This document shows positions 51,579 to 61,400 of a stretch of 64,000 nucleotides of DNA, piece after piece. Below the pieces are notes generated by a model that was given only the letters and a program-made list of their open reading frames with translations, was not told the origin of the DNA and did not search any database. The first letter of the stretch is position 1, and each line of letters begins with the position of its first letter. Source of the DNA: Flexivirga oryzae (GTDB lineage: Bacteria; Actinomycetota; Actinomycetes; Actinomycetales; Dermatophilaceae); assembly GCF_014190805.1 (NCBI RefSeq), contig NZ_JACHVQ010000001.1:1426001-1490000 (forward strand), read 5' to 3'. A program made the translations under genes and the position numbers.

Positions 51579-52401
51579 ACAACCCCTGGTGTCGGTCGTC
51601 GTGCCGACGCGCAACAACGCGCGCACCATCCGCCCCTGCCTGCAGTCGGTGCGCGACCAGACCTATCCCGCCATCGAGCTCATCGTCGTCGACAACAGCA
51701 GCAACGACGGAACCATCGATGTGGCAACGGAATTGGCCGACAGTGCAGTGACGGGCGGGCCCGAGCGGTCCGCGCAACGCAACCTCGGCATCGAGCGGGC
51801 ACGTGGTGAGTGGGTGCTGTGGCTGGACAGCGACATGATCCTGCCGCCGACCAGCGTCGAGCAGGCGGTCGCGACCGCGCTGTCCACCGGGGCGACCGGC
51901 GTCGCGCTGCCCGAGCGCACGATCGGCGACGGTTTCTGGACGGCCTGCCGGGCGTTGGAACGGGAGTGCTACCTGAACCAGCCGTGGCTGCACAACCCGC
52001 GGCTGGTCCGGCGCGACTACCTGGTCACCGAGGGCGGGTTCCACCTGGGGATGTCCGGGCCGGAGGACGCCGACCTGCGGCTGCGGATGCGCGCCGAGGG
52101 GCACGGCATCGAGCTCGCACCGATCATCGTCGACCACGACGAGGGACGGCTGACCGTCAAGGACGTCATGCTCAAGCGCTACTACTACGGCCGCAGCATC
52201 CCGGCCTTCGCCGGGCAGCACGACGGTGCCGTCGGCGCCCAGGGCAAGGCCGTGCTGAAGTCGTATGCCGTCAACTGGCGTCTGCTCGCACGCGATCCGC
52301 TGCACGCCGCCGGCATGGTCGCGCTGCGCAGCCTGGAGGTCGTCGGCTACACCGCAGGAGCCCGCCGCGGCCGGCGCGACCGGGCGCGGGGCGTGTCGTG
52401 A
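51571..52401 (+). CDS. Family 2 glycosyltransferase
   Basis: 276 residues, GT-A fold: VSVVVPTRNNARTIRPCLQS, IVVDNSSNDGT, GPERSAQRNLGIERARGEW and metal-binding WLDSDM (about 87-92), acidic catalytic segment MSGPEDADLRLRM. C-terminal region basic and amphipathic, likely lying on the membrane. Overlaps both neighbours (8 and 4 nt), so it is part of one operon 47124-55192. Confidence 0.85.
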   Translation: MSEQPLVSVVVPTRNNARTIRPCLQSVRDQTYPAIELIVVDNSSNDGTIDVATELADSAVTGGPERSAQRNLGIERARGEWVLWLDSDMILPPTSVEQAVATALSTGATGVALPERTIGDGFWTACRALERECYLNQPWLHNPRLVRRDYLVTEGGFHLGMSGPEDADLRLRMRAEGHGIELAPIIVDHDEGRLTVKDVMLKRYYYGRSIPAFAGQHDGAVGAQGKAVLKSYAVNWRLLARDPLHAAGMVALRSLEVVGYTAGARRGRRDRARGVS

Positions 52402-53480
52402 GCAGGAGGATGCTGTGGGTGTCGTTGCCCGACCAGCGACCCCGTCGCGAGCTGTACTGGATGAGCCGGATGCCGCACACCGACGTCACGGCGCTCGCCG
52501 CGCAGGAACCGGTCGGTGACATCACCTGGGTCCCCAGCAGCTACCGGCGGCCGGTCAAACGCTTCATCGAGGCCGGTGCGCTGGCGTGGGTCAACGGCCT
52601 GGAGGAGCAGCCGCCCGCGTCATACGACTGGGTGACGACGCTGGAGTTGTGCTCGCTCGTCACCGGCCAGGCCAGTCGCTGGCGGCGGGGCAGCCGGGTG
52701 CGCCAGGCGGTCGTCACCTGGGAGAACCTGTCGCACCAGCCGCTCTACCGGATCCCGCCCTACAAGCAGGCCCTCGACTCCGCGCGTGACGCCGACCTCT
52801 TCCTGTGCATGATCGACGCGGCGCGGAACCACATGATCGACAACGGTTTTCCCGACCACCGGATCCGCGTCGTCAAGCCCGGGGTGGACACGCGGGTCTT
52901 CACACCGGCAGCCGAACCGACCGACGACCCGGTCGTGGTGTTCTGCTCGCCGCTCGCACCGAACAAGGGCATCGACCGGGTGCTGGATGCGATGCGGCTG
53001 GTCCGCAAGCGGGTGCCCGAGGCGGAGCTGGTCGTGGCCGGGAACGGCCCGTTGCGCGGCCTGGTCGAGCGCGCGGCGGCGGATCCCGGCACGGGGGTGC
53101 GCCTCGCCGGCCAACTGGACGCCCACGGTGTCGCCGACCTGCTGGCGAACGCCGCGGTCTTCTGCACGGCGCCCCGCCCCACCTGGAAGTGGACCGAGCA
53201 GTTCGGCCTCGCGTACATCGAGGCGCAGGCCTGCGGCATACCCGTCGTGACCACCCGCTGCGGCACCAACGACGAGGCGGTGCAACCACCCAACGTGCTC
53301 GTCGAGGACGACCCGGAGGCACTCGCGGCCGCGCTGGTCACCCAGCTGACCGACCGCGACCTGCGCCTGCGGATCGGGGCTGCGAACCGGGAACGGATGA
53401 TCGCCGAGCACGACCTGGCCACCCAATGTGCCCGGATGGGAGAGGCGTTCGCCGACATCGAGGCACAAGACCGGCCATGA
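52398..53480 (+). CDS. Family 4 glycosyltransferase
   Basis: 360 residues, GT-B fold. Donor-side signature VVFCSPLAPNKGIDRVLDAM and the EX7E pair in TEQFGLAYIEAQACGIPVV. Start GTG 52398 overlaps the previous stop; ATG 52410, also preceded by AGGAGG, is a plausible alternative. Confidence 0.83.
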   Translation: MSRRMLWVSLPDQRPRRELYWMSRMPHTDVTALAAQEPVGDITWVPSSYRRPVKRFIEAGALAWVNGLEEQPPASYDWVTTLELCSLVTGQASRWRRGSRVRQAVVTWENLSHQPLYRIPPYKQALDSARDADLFLCMIDAARNHMIDNGFPDHRIRVVKPGVDTRVFTPAAEPTDDPVVVFCSPLAPNKGIDRVLDAMRLVRKRVPEAELVVAGNGPLRGLVERAAADPGTGVRLAGQLDAHGVADLLANAAVFCTAPRPTWKWTEQFGLAYIEAQACGIPVVTTRCGTNDEAVQPPNVLVEDDPEALAAALVTQLTDRDLRLRIGAANRERMIAEHDLATQCARMGEAFADIEAQDRP

Positions 53481-55192
53481 AGGCCACGGTCGGGCGCCGG
53501 GGCGTCGGTGCGGTCGTCGGGCTCGTCTGCGGCCTGATCGCCCTGGGGCCCTCCCTGGCACCCGGCTTCATCCTGCGCTACGACCTCGTCTTCGTCCCGC
53601 ACCTGGCACTCGGCGACCGGACCCTGGGCGTCGACGGCTCCGTCCCGCGCGCCGTCCCCAACGACTTCGTCGCCGCGCTGCTGTCGCACCTCGCACCCGG
53701 CTGGGTGATCGAAAAGGTGCTCCTGCTGGCCGTTTTCGTGCTCGCGGGCACCGGGGTCGGTGCGCTGCTGCGCAGCCGGCTGGGCGCGGCAGCCGGCGCG
53801 CTCGTCGCGTGCTGGAACCCGTACGTCGCCGAGCGCCTGTCGATCGGGCACTGGGGCTACCTGCTGGGTTACGCGTGCGTGCCCTTCCTGGTCGGAGCTG
53901 CCGCGGCGGTCCGCCAGGGGGTGCCTCGGTCACGCGTCCGGCTCGGGGTGTGGCTGCTGGCCGCTGCCGCCACCGGGTCGACCGGTGCCGTCCTGGGGAT
54001 GATCGCCGTCCTGGCCGTCCTCGCGGTGCCGAGTCCCGGGCTGCGCCGACGGGTCGGCGATTTCGCCTGGGCCGCCGTGGTTTTCGTGCTCGCGAACGCG
54101 ACCTGGTGGTTCTCCTACCTCTTCCTCGCGTCGTCGACGAGCACCTCCCGCGTCGGGGTGGAGGCGTTCCGGTCGGTTGCGGACACACCCTGGGGGGTCA
54201 TCGGGTCGCTGCTGACCGGCGGCGGCATCTGGAACCAGGGGGTCTGGTTCTCCGAGCGCGACTCGGCGGTCGTCTCCGGACTGGCGCTCCTGGTCGCGCT
54301 GCTGTCGGCCGGGCTGGCCGTCCGTGATCGGGTATGGCGCGCCGGGCCGGCCGTCGCGGGGCTCGCCCTGGCCGGCCTCGTGGGGCTGGTGCTCGCGGCG
54401 GCCAGCGCGCTACCGCTCGGGCGGGACCTGATGACCACGGTCATCACCGACCTGCCCGGCGGTGGGCTGTTGCGGGACGCCCAGAAGTTCGTCGGTCTCT
54501 GGATGATCCTGGTGGCCGTGCTCGCGGGACGGCTCGTCGAACGCGTCCGGGACGTCGGAGCGGCCGCCGGCGTCGAACGCTCCACCGCGCTGACCGTCGC
54601 AGCACTCGTTGCCTGCTGGCCGGTGGTCACGCTGACCGGGTTCGCCTGGGGTCTCGGCGGATCGCTGCACGCCGTCGACTACCCCGCGTCATACACCAGG
54701 ATGGCGCAGCGCATCGACGCGCTGCCCGCCGGCGGTGTGGCGGTCTTCCCGTGGGGTCTGTACCGGCAGTACGCCTTCGACGACGACGTCGTCGTGCTCG
54801 ATCCGTGGCAGCGGCTGCTGGACCGGGACGTCGTGGTGGACGACGACCTGCCGCTGGTGGGTGGGGCGGTCGTGCCGGGGGAGAGCCCGCGCGCCGCGCG
54901 GATCACCGACGCCGTGCGTGCCGACCGCGGCGTGCCGGCGACCCTGCGCCGGGAGGGTGTGCGGTACGTCCTGGTGCAGACCGACCAGCCGACCTCCGGG
55001 GACGTGCCCGATCTCGGATCGGCCCGCCGGATCGCCTCCGACGGCACGCTGCGGCTGTACGACCTGGGCAGCGGGCGGCCGCAGCCGGCGACGCACGGGG
55101 CCGTGCGCTACACCGGCTGGCTGCTCGCCGGACTGGCGATTCTGGTCGTCGGTGCACGACTCGTCGCGGAAGGGTTGACACACAGGCACTGA
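53477..55192 (+). CDS. Large polytopic membrane protein, GT-C-like
   Basis: 571 residues, about 10-12 helices, with an early loop GFILRYDLVFVPHLALGDR carrying an aspartate at the place of GT-C catalytic residues, WNPYVAERLSIGHWGYLLGY, GGGLLRDAQKFVGLW and an extracytoplasmic C-terminal part. Layout resembles actinobacterial membrane proteins that accompany AftD-like genes. Overlaps the GT4 gene by 4 nt. Function inferred only from context. Confidence 0.65.
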   Translation: MKATVGRRGVGAVVGLVCGLIALGPSLAPGFILRYDLVFVPHLALGDRTLGVDGSVPRAVPNDFVAALLSHLAPGWVIEKVLLLAVFVLAGTGVGALLRSRLGAAAGALVACWNPYVAERLSIGHWGYLLGYACVPFLVGAAAAVRQGVPRSRVRLGVWLLAAAATGSTGAVLGMIAVLAVLAVPSPGLRRRVGDFAWAAVVFVLANATWWFSYLFLASSTSTSRVGVEAFRSVADTPWGVIGSLLTGGGIWNQGVWFSERDSAVVSGLALLVALLSAGLAVRDRVWRAGPAVAGLALAGLVGLVLAAASALPLGRDLMTTVITDLPGGGLLRDAQKFVGLWMILVAVLAGRLVERVRDVGAAAGVERSTALTVAALVACWPVVTLTGFAWGLGGSLHAVDYPASYTRMAQRIDALPAGGVAVFPWGLYRQYAFDDDVVVLDPWQRLLDRDVVVDDDLPLVGGAVVPGESPRAARITDAVRADRGVPATLRREGVRYVLVQTDQPTSGDVPDLGSARRIASDGTLRLYDLGSGRPQPATHGAVRYTGWLLAGLAILVVGARLVAEGLTHRH

Positions 55193-55239
55193 CTCATGGG
55201 TAACATAGGGGGCAACGGCGCCGAACCGAGAGGGATGTG

Positions 55240-55392
55240 ATGGGCGAGTCGAACAAGAAGGTGCTCTTCAACGTGGGTGGAGCGATCGTCGGTGCTGTCC
55301 TCGCGACGGTGGCCATCTTCGGCTTGATCGCGCAGCAGGGGTCGATCACGCAGCCGCAGAAGTTCTCCTCGACGATCAACTACAACCAGTAG
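55240..55392 (+). CDS. 50-residue membrane peptide (DUF2613-like)
   Basis: MGESNKKVLFNVGGAIVGAV followed by the rest of one hydrophobic helix (about 10-31) and a polar outward tail ending STINYNQ. Mycobacterial aftD has a similar tiny membrane protein of the DUF2613 group beside it, and this peptide follows the AftD-type operon, so I assign it tentatively there. AGAGGG precedes the ATG. A strong terminator follows. Upstream TTGACA (55175-55180) and TAACAT (55201-55206) are 20 bp apart, too far for a confident promoter. Confidence 0.6.
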   Translation: MGESNKKVLFNVGGAIVGAVLATVAIFGLIAQQGSITQPQKFSSTINYNQ

Positions 55393-55414
55393 GTCGTCGC
55401 ACCCGACATACGAC

Positions 55415-55446
55415 AAGGGCGGTCATCCTCCGGGATGGCCGCCCTT
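55415..55446. terminator. Intrinsic terminator, bidirectional position
   Basis: 14-bp stem (left arm AAGGGCGGTCATCC at 55415-55428, loop 55429-55432, right arm 55433-55446, one G-T pair) with a short run of T at 55445-55447. Sits between the converging ends of the 55240 peptide gene and the 55499 glycosyltransferase gene. Confidence 0.85.
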
Positions 55447-55498
55447 TCGTGCCCGAGGATGTGACGACAGTCGCGACCTGGGCCGCCGCTGCGTCCGC

Positions 55499-56818
55499 TC
55501 AGAAGTTCGCGGCGACCGGCGTGGCGTCCTCCGCGCCGTCGGCGTCGGCGTCGACCGCGTCCTGCGCGGAGCGCCGGTCGGCGAGGATCTCCCGGACGGT
55601 GCGTAGCCGGGGTGTGCGTGCGGCGGGCTGCTCCGGCCGCGGCGCGAGTCCGAGCACCGACTTGAGGGTCAGGTCGAGGGCCTTGCCACTGGCGGCCCAG
55701 TCGAAGCTGAGCGCGTGCTTGCGCGCTCCGCGGCCCAGGGTGCTGCGCAGCTCCTCGTCGCGGAGCAGGACGTCGACCTGATCGCGCATCTCCTCCGGTG
55801 TGTGCGCGAGCAGCCCCGTCGTGCCGTGCAGGATCGACTCGGTCGGCCCGCCGGCGTGGGCGTAGGCCAGCGAGGGCGTCTCGTGCAGGCCGGCCTCGAC
55901 GATGGTCAGGCCCCACCCCTCCTTCTGGGACGGCATCAGCATCAGCCAGGACCTGGCGAGCAGCCGGTGCTTGGTGTCCTCGTCGACGAAACCGTGGAAG
56001 TCCACCCGGTCCCGGACGCCTCGCTCGCTCGCGTAGCGCACCAGGTCGTCGTGCCAGTAGCCGGTGCCCACGATGTCCAGTCGCAGCTGCGGGTGCGCGG
56101 GCAGCAGGTCGGCGAGTATGTCGATCGCGGTCTCCACCTGCTTGTGCGGGACCAGCCGGCCGAGCACCGTCAGCACCGGGGTGGCGCTCTGCGGGTGCAT
56201 CAGGCCGTTCTCCAGCTCGGCGGGGCGGTCGTTGCCGGAGTAGACCACGTCGATCCGGTCGCGGTCGATGCCCAGGTCGACCAGGTCGTCGCGGCTGGCC
56301 TGCGACACCGTGACGTAGCGCGAGGTGCGGTAGACCCACGGCGCGACCCGCGACTCCAGGAACCAGCCGAACCGCGCGAGTCTCGGGCCGAAGATGACGT
56401 GCCACTGGTCCCGGTGCACGTGGTGCATGACGTTGACGACGGGGCAGCCGGCGAGCAGCGGGGACCAGAACGGCACGCCGTTCTGGACGTCGATGACGAC
56501 GTCGTAGTCGTGGCGGTGCCGCGCGGCATACAGCAGTCCCGCGGTGTAGCAGGAGAATCGGCCACCGCGGCGCAGCACCCGCACGGCGCCGTGGTCCTCG
56601 ATCGCCGGGGCTCCGGGGAAGCGGCTGGTGAAGATGGTCACCCGGTGCCCGAGCTCGGTGAGCACCTCGGCGGTGCGTTCGGTGAAGGTCTCGGCGCCAC
56701 CCGCCTCGGGGTTGTCCCGGTCCCTCCAGGACAGGTAGAGCACCCGCAGGGGTGAACCTGCCTCCGCCGGACGTGCCCGCACGTTTCTCCCCCAGTCGGT
56801 CGATGTGGTGCCGGACAC
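55499..56818 (-). CDS. Family 4 glycosyltransferase
   Basis: 439 residues, GT-B fold. Acceptor-side GGAETFTERTAEVLTELGH, donor-side LTVLGRLVPHKQVETAIDIL and the EX7E pair in KEGWGLTIVEAGLHETP. Long C-terminal tail (about 385-439) rich in Ala, Asp and Arg, likely disordered. Divergent from the methyltransferase gene, 30 nt between starts. Confidence 0.85.
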   Translation of the reverse strand: MSGTTSTDWGRNVRARPAEAGSPLRVLYLSWRDRDNPEAGGAETFTERTAEVLTELGHRVTIFTSRFPGAPAIEDHGAVRVLRRGGRFSCYTAGLLYAARHRHDYDVVIDVQNGVPFWSPLLAGCPVVNVMHHVHRDQWHVIFGPRLARFGWFLESRVAPWVYRTSRYVTVSQASRDDLVDLGIDRDRIDVVYSGNDRPAELENGLMHPQSATPVLTVLGRLVPHKQVETAIDILADLLPAHPQLRLDIVGTGYWHDDLVRYASERGVRDRVDFHGFVDEDTKHRLLARSWLMLMPSQKEGWGLTIVEAGLHETPSLAYAHAGGPTESILHGTTGLLAHTPEEMRDQVDVLLRDEELRSTLGRGARKHALSFDWAASGKALDLTLKSVLGLAPRPEQPAARTPRLRTVREILADRRSAQDAVDADADGAEDATPVAANF

Positions 56819-56848
56819 ATCGCCCGGCCACCGGTACAGTAGCGCCGA

Positions 56849-57742
56849 ATGCTACCCGTTGGTAACTGGAGGATCTGCGTGTTGGGCGCGCCGCCGCAGG
56901 ATCGCTGCGAAATCTGCGGAGGTATGACGGGGCGCCTGACGCTGCGCGGCGGCGGATCCCTGCGACGCTGCGACACCTGCGGGCACTTGACACGTGACCT
57001 GCAGGACGCGCCCGCCGGCCACCGGGATCACGCCTACGGCGGCGAGCCGACGCTGGACGCGTGGCGGCTCGCACTCACCTACCGGTTGCTCACTGCCGAG
57101 GGCGTGCCCGACTCGGTCTTCGAGGTGGGCTTCGGCGCCGGTTCGCTGCTACGGCGTTTCCTGGACGCCGGCGCGATCGTGGCGGGCACCGACCCCGACC
57201 AGCTCGCGATCGACGTCGACCCGGTGGTGCGGGCGCGCGGGGAATTGCACACCGAGCCGATCGAGGAGCTGGCCGCGACGGACCGGCAGGTGGAGCTCGC
57301 CTACGGCATCCACGTGCTGGAACACGTGCAGCATCCGCTGCGAACCCTCGAGCACGTCACCGGATTGCTGCGACCTGGCGGCCGGGTGCAGTTCCTCACC
57401 CCGGCCGGGGACAGCGCGGGTCTGCGGCTCTACGGGTCGGCCTGGTGGATGCTCGAGGACCCGACCCACGTGCGGTTCTTCACCGCCGAGAGCCTGCGCC
57501 GGGCCGCGCTGTCCGTAGGCTTGACCGATGTGCGCGTGACTCGGCCGGCGATGGACAGCCTGGTGACCGACGTTGCCAGCATCGCCCGGCGGGTGCGGCC
57601 ACGGGCACGCCCGCACGGAGTGCTCGCCGAGCGCCCCGTCCTGTTCGCGGGCCTGGCCAGCGCGCCTCTGGTGCTCGGCGCCCGCGCCATACGACCCGGC
57701 CTGCGGCCGACCCTGCAGCTGACCGCCCGGAAGCCGGCCTGA
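56849..57742 (+). CDS. SAM-dependent methyltransferase with zinc ribbon
   Basis: 297 residues. N-terminal zinc ribbon CEIC (C20, C23) and CDTC (C41, C44), then methyltransferase core with FEVGFGAGS, HVLEHVQHPLRTL and LLRPGGRVQFLTP. Zinc-ribbon methyltransferases of this kind act on sugar nucleotides or surface glycans. TACAGT lies 8 nt before the ATG. Overlaps the next gene by 1 nt. Confidence 0.83.
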   Translation: MLPVGNWRICVLGAPPQDRCEICGGMTGRLTLRGGGSLRRCDTCGHLTRDLQDAPAGHRDHAYGGEPTLDAWRLALTYRLLTAEGVPDSVFEVGFGAGSLLRRFLDAGAIVAGTDPDQLAIDVDPVVRARGELHTEPIEELAATDRQVELAYGIHVLEHVQHPLRTLEHVTGLLRPGGRVQFLTPAGDSAGLRLYGSAWWMLEDPTHVRFFTAESLRRAALSVGLTDVRVTRPAMDSLVTDVASIARRVRPRARPHGVLAERPVLFAGLASAPLVLGARAIRPGLRPTLQLTARKPA

Positions 57743-58449
57743 TGGAACGGGGCATCGGCCGGTCGGTGCGGCTGTTCCGTGCGTTCCTCGTCGAACAGAC
57801 CGAGCCGGAGGTCTTCTACGGCACGCTCGCCCGCGACTCGTGCGAGCTGCTGGGCGAGCTCACCACGCTGGACGGGGCACGGGTGCTCGACGTCGGAGCG
57901 GGACCGACCGAGTTCGCGGACGCGTTCCGGGCGGCGGGGGCGACGTACGTCCCGATCGACCACGACCGCTCGGTCCCGTCGGTGCACGACGGCGGCGTGG
58001 TGGCCACCGCGGAGGCGCTGCCGTTCGCCGACGGCTCCGTCGACGTGGTCTTCAGCAGCAACCTGTGGGAGCACGTCCGCGACCCGGAGCACGCCGCCGA
58101 CGAGATGGTGCGCGTCGTCCGGCCGGGCGGCCTGGTCTTCCTCTCCTACACGAACTGGCTCTCGCCCTGGGGTGGTCACGAGACGTCCCCGTGGCACTGG
58201 CTGGGCGGCGAGCGGGCGGTCCGCCGCTACACCCGCAAGCACGGACACGCCCCCAAGAACACCGTCGGTCGCACCCTGTTCCGGGTCAGCGTCGCGCAGG
58301 GGCTGCGCTGGGCGCGGCAGCAACCGGACGTCGAGGTGCTCGTCGCCCGCCCGCGGTACCTGCCGGACTCCGCCCGGCACGTCCTGCGGGTCCCCGGGCT
58401 GCGCGAGATCGTCACCTGGAACCTGCTGCTGATCCTGCGACGCCGATGA
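57742..58449 (+). CDS. Class I SAM-dependent methyltransferase
   Basis: 235 residues. ARVLDVGAGPTEFADAF SAM loop, TAEALPFADGSVDVVFSSN and WEHVRDPEHAADEMVRVV, then PGGLVFLSYTNWLSPWGGHE. Probable sugar O-methyltransferase from context. ATG overlaps the previous stop by 1 nt (TGATG) and its own stop overlaps the next gene (ATGA). Confidence 0.84.
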   Translation: MERGIGRSVRLFRAFLVEQTEPEVFYGTLARDSCELLGELTTLDGARVLDVGAGPTEFADAFRAAGATYVPIDHDRSVPSVHDGGVVATAEALPFADGSVDVVFSSNLWEHVRDPEHAADEMVRVVRPGGLVFLSYTNWLSPWGGHETSPWHWLGGERAVRRYTRKHGHAPKNTVGRTLFRVSVAQGLRWARQQPDVEVLVARPRYLPDSARHVLRVPGLREIVTWNLLLILRRR

Positions 58450-61400
58450 CCGAGGGGTATGACGCGCAGGTCGACGCACCCGCCGACCGGCGGCGCGTGC
58501 ACCGGATCCAGCTGCTGCTCATGCTGGCGGTGTTCGTGGTGCTCCCGTGGCTGGTGTCGCCGGGGCGGACCGAACCGGACACCAAGATCGACCTGACGAT
58601 CTCGCCGTGGCGCTACCTCGGCCGGTCCCTGGACGCGTGGAACAACCACGCCGGGCTGGGGGAGTTGCAGAACCAGGCATACGGCTACCTCTTCCCGATG
58701 GGCCCGATCTTCGGCGTGTGCCGGTCGCTCGGGATCCCCGGCTGGGCCACCCAACGGGTCTGGTGGACGCTGCTGCTGGTCGTGTCCTTCCTCGGTGCGC
58801 AGCAGCTGATCCGCCGGCTCGGGGTCGCCGGACCGTTGCCCGCGATCGCCGGCGGCGCCGCGTACGCGCTCGCACCGCGGATGCTCACCGTGCTGCCGGT
58901 GATCTCGATCGAGGCGTGGCCGATGGCACTGGCGCCGTGGCTGGTGGTCGCCGTGCTGCCGTTGACCCGGCGGTCGCTCACCCGTGCCGAGCTGATCCGG
59001 GCACTGGCGCTGGCCGGGGTGCTCACGGCGGCCCTGGGCGGGGTGAACGCGACCGCTTCGGGCATCGTGCTGGCGTTGCCGTTCGTCTTCCTGCTCACCC
59101 ATCCGGTCGGCCGGCGGAGGTTGCTGCTCTGGGTCGGCACGGCCGTCCTCGGCGGGCTGTGGTGGCTGTTGCCGCTGCTGGTGCTGGGCCGGTACGCGTA
59201 CCCGTTCCTGGACTACATCGAGACGGCGTCGATCACCACCGCGGTGACGTCCGTGCCCAACGTGTTCCGCGGCGCCGACGACTGGATCGCCTACATCCTG
59301 GACAGCGCGGATCACCCCGTCTGGCAAGGCGGTTGGGTCCTCGCGCAGTCGGTGACCGCGATCATCGCCACCGGAGTCGTTGCGGCCGTCGGCTGTTGGG
59401 GACTGCTCCGCCTGCGCGGACATCTGGCCCGGTGGACGCTGTGCTGCGCGGTGGCGGCCGTGCTCTTCATGAGCCTCGGCCACGGCGGGTCCGTGGGCAG
59501 CCCGTTGTCCGAGCCGGTGAGGGCGTTGCTCGACGGGGCGCTCGCGCCACTGCGCAACGTCCACAAGGCCGACCCGGTCCTGCGGTTACCGCTGGTCATC
59601 GGCCTGGCCGCGGTGCTGCACCACGTGTCCTCGTCCGGCAAGGCCCGCCATCGTTTCGCGCCCGCGATCATCGCGCTGGCGGTCGCAGTGGCCGCGACAC
59701 CGATCTGGCAGGGACGCGTCGGTGCCGCCGACGCCTATGCCGCCATACCCACGCAGTGGACGCAGGTCGCGCACGAGATCGACTCCGCGGCAAAGACCTC
59801 CGGCGGAGCGACGTTGCTGTTGCCCAACTCGCGGACGCCCACCTACACGTGGGGCAGCACCACCGACGAACCCCTCGCGGCCCTCGCCGCCTCGCCGGTC
59901 GTCACCCGGGAGGCGGCGCCGCTCGGCATCCCCGGGTCGACCCGGATCCTTGACGTCGTCGACCAACTCGCGGCCACCGGTGTCTCGCAGCCGTCGTTGG
60001 CGGCGGGGCTGGCCCGGCTCGGCATCGAGCGGGTCGTGCTCCGGCGTGACCTCGCCCCGTCGGTGCGGGCGCAGCCGTGGCAGCGGGTGCAGCGGACGCT
60101 GCGCCTGTCACCCGGTTTCCGCCAGCAGGCGGTCTACGGCGAGGGCGGTTCCACGCTCACCGTGTACGACATCACCGGTGCCGCGGACAAGGGTGCCGCC
60201 GTCTACAGCTCCGAGCCCGTGACGGTCGCGGGTGGCCCCGAGGCGCTCTTCGCGATGTATGCCGCAGGCGTGCTCTCGGAAGATCAGTGGTACCAGCTGG
60301 ATTCACGTGTTTCGGGCAATGCTGACGTCGTCACCGACAGTATGCCGTGGCGTGCGTACAACGACGGAGTCCCGACCGCGTACGCCTACAGCCCGGTGCT
60401 CACCCGTGGCGACGACGAGCCGACGAGGATCGGCGCGAAAGACCTGCCACCCGCCACGGACCCGTCGACCCAGCCCGCCCGCGAATGGATCGGCTGGAGC
60501 GACGTGCAGGTCTCCTCGTCGGCCGCGGATCCGTTCGCTACGCACTACCTCGATGTCCGGGACGGTCCGGCGTCGGCCTTCGACGGTGACGACGGCACCG
60601 CGTGGCTGACCGGCGACCACGCGCGCGAAGCCTGGCTGCGCGGCACGCTGCGCAAGCCGACGGCGGTCTCGAAGGTCACGCTGCGCCTCGCCGGTCCGGC
60701 GCAGCACGCGACCCTGCCCGAGCGGGTGCACGTCACCGTCGGCGGACACACCGAAACGGTCGCCGTGCGCGGCCGGACCACGATCACCGTGCCGGTGCGC
60801 GGGGCCGACGTGCGGTCGATCACGGTACGGCTGGACGCCTCCGGCGATGCCATCGACCCGGTGCTCGGCATCGTCGGAATGACGCTCGCGGGAACGAGAC
60901 TCGGCTCCGTCATCGACGTGCCGCAACCGGTGGACCTCTCATCCCGGACGCTGCTGCTCACCCGACTCCCGGAGGACGGCCCGAGCATCACCCGGCAGGT
61001 GCACCTCGCGGGCGACGGGGCCGTGGCCGGGACCGTGTGGCTGCGCACCGACGGCCGGTCGATATCGAGCCGGTGTGGCGCCGCCGGGTCGATCACGGTC
61101 CGCTCCGCCGACGGCAGCACCCAGCGGATCCCGTTGCGGCTCAAGGGAAAAGCCTGGACCGTCAAGGGGGCGCTGATCCGGGCGACCACCTGCGGGTCCA
61201 GTAGCGCAGCTGCGGAGCGGCGCAGCGTATCGAGACCACGTGCCACGACCATCACCGTGTCGGCGAGCCACGGCCTCACCCCGGAACTCGCGTCGTTCGG
61301 GAAGCCGCCGATCGCTCCGAGCACGGATCGCGCCATCACGTCGGTGTCCGGCGACTCCGGCGACCGCGTCATCCGGGTCGGCGCCGGCGGAGCCGGGGAC

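Noticed and set aside
55175..55206. TTGACA and TAACAT upstream of the 50-residue peptide as a promoter
   Set aside because: Spacer of 20 bp is too long for normal recognition; mentioned with the gene but not listed.
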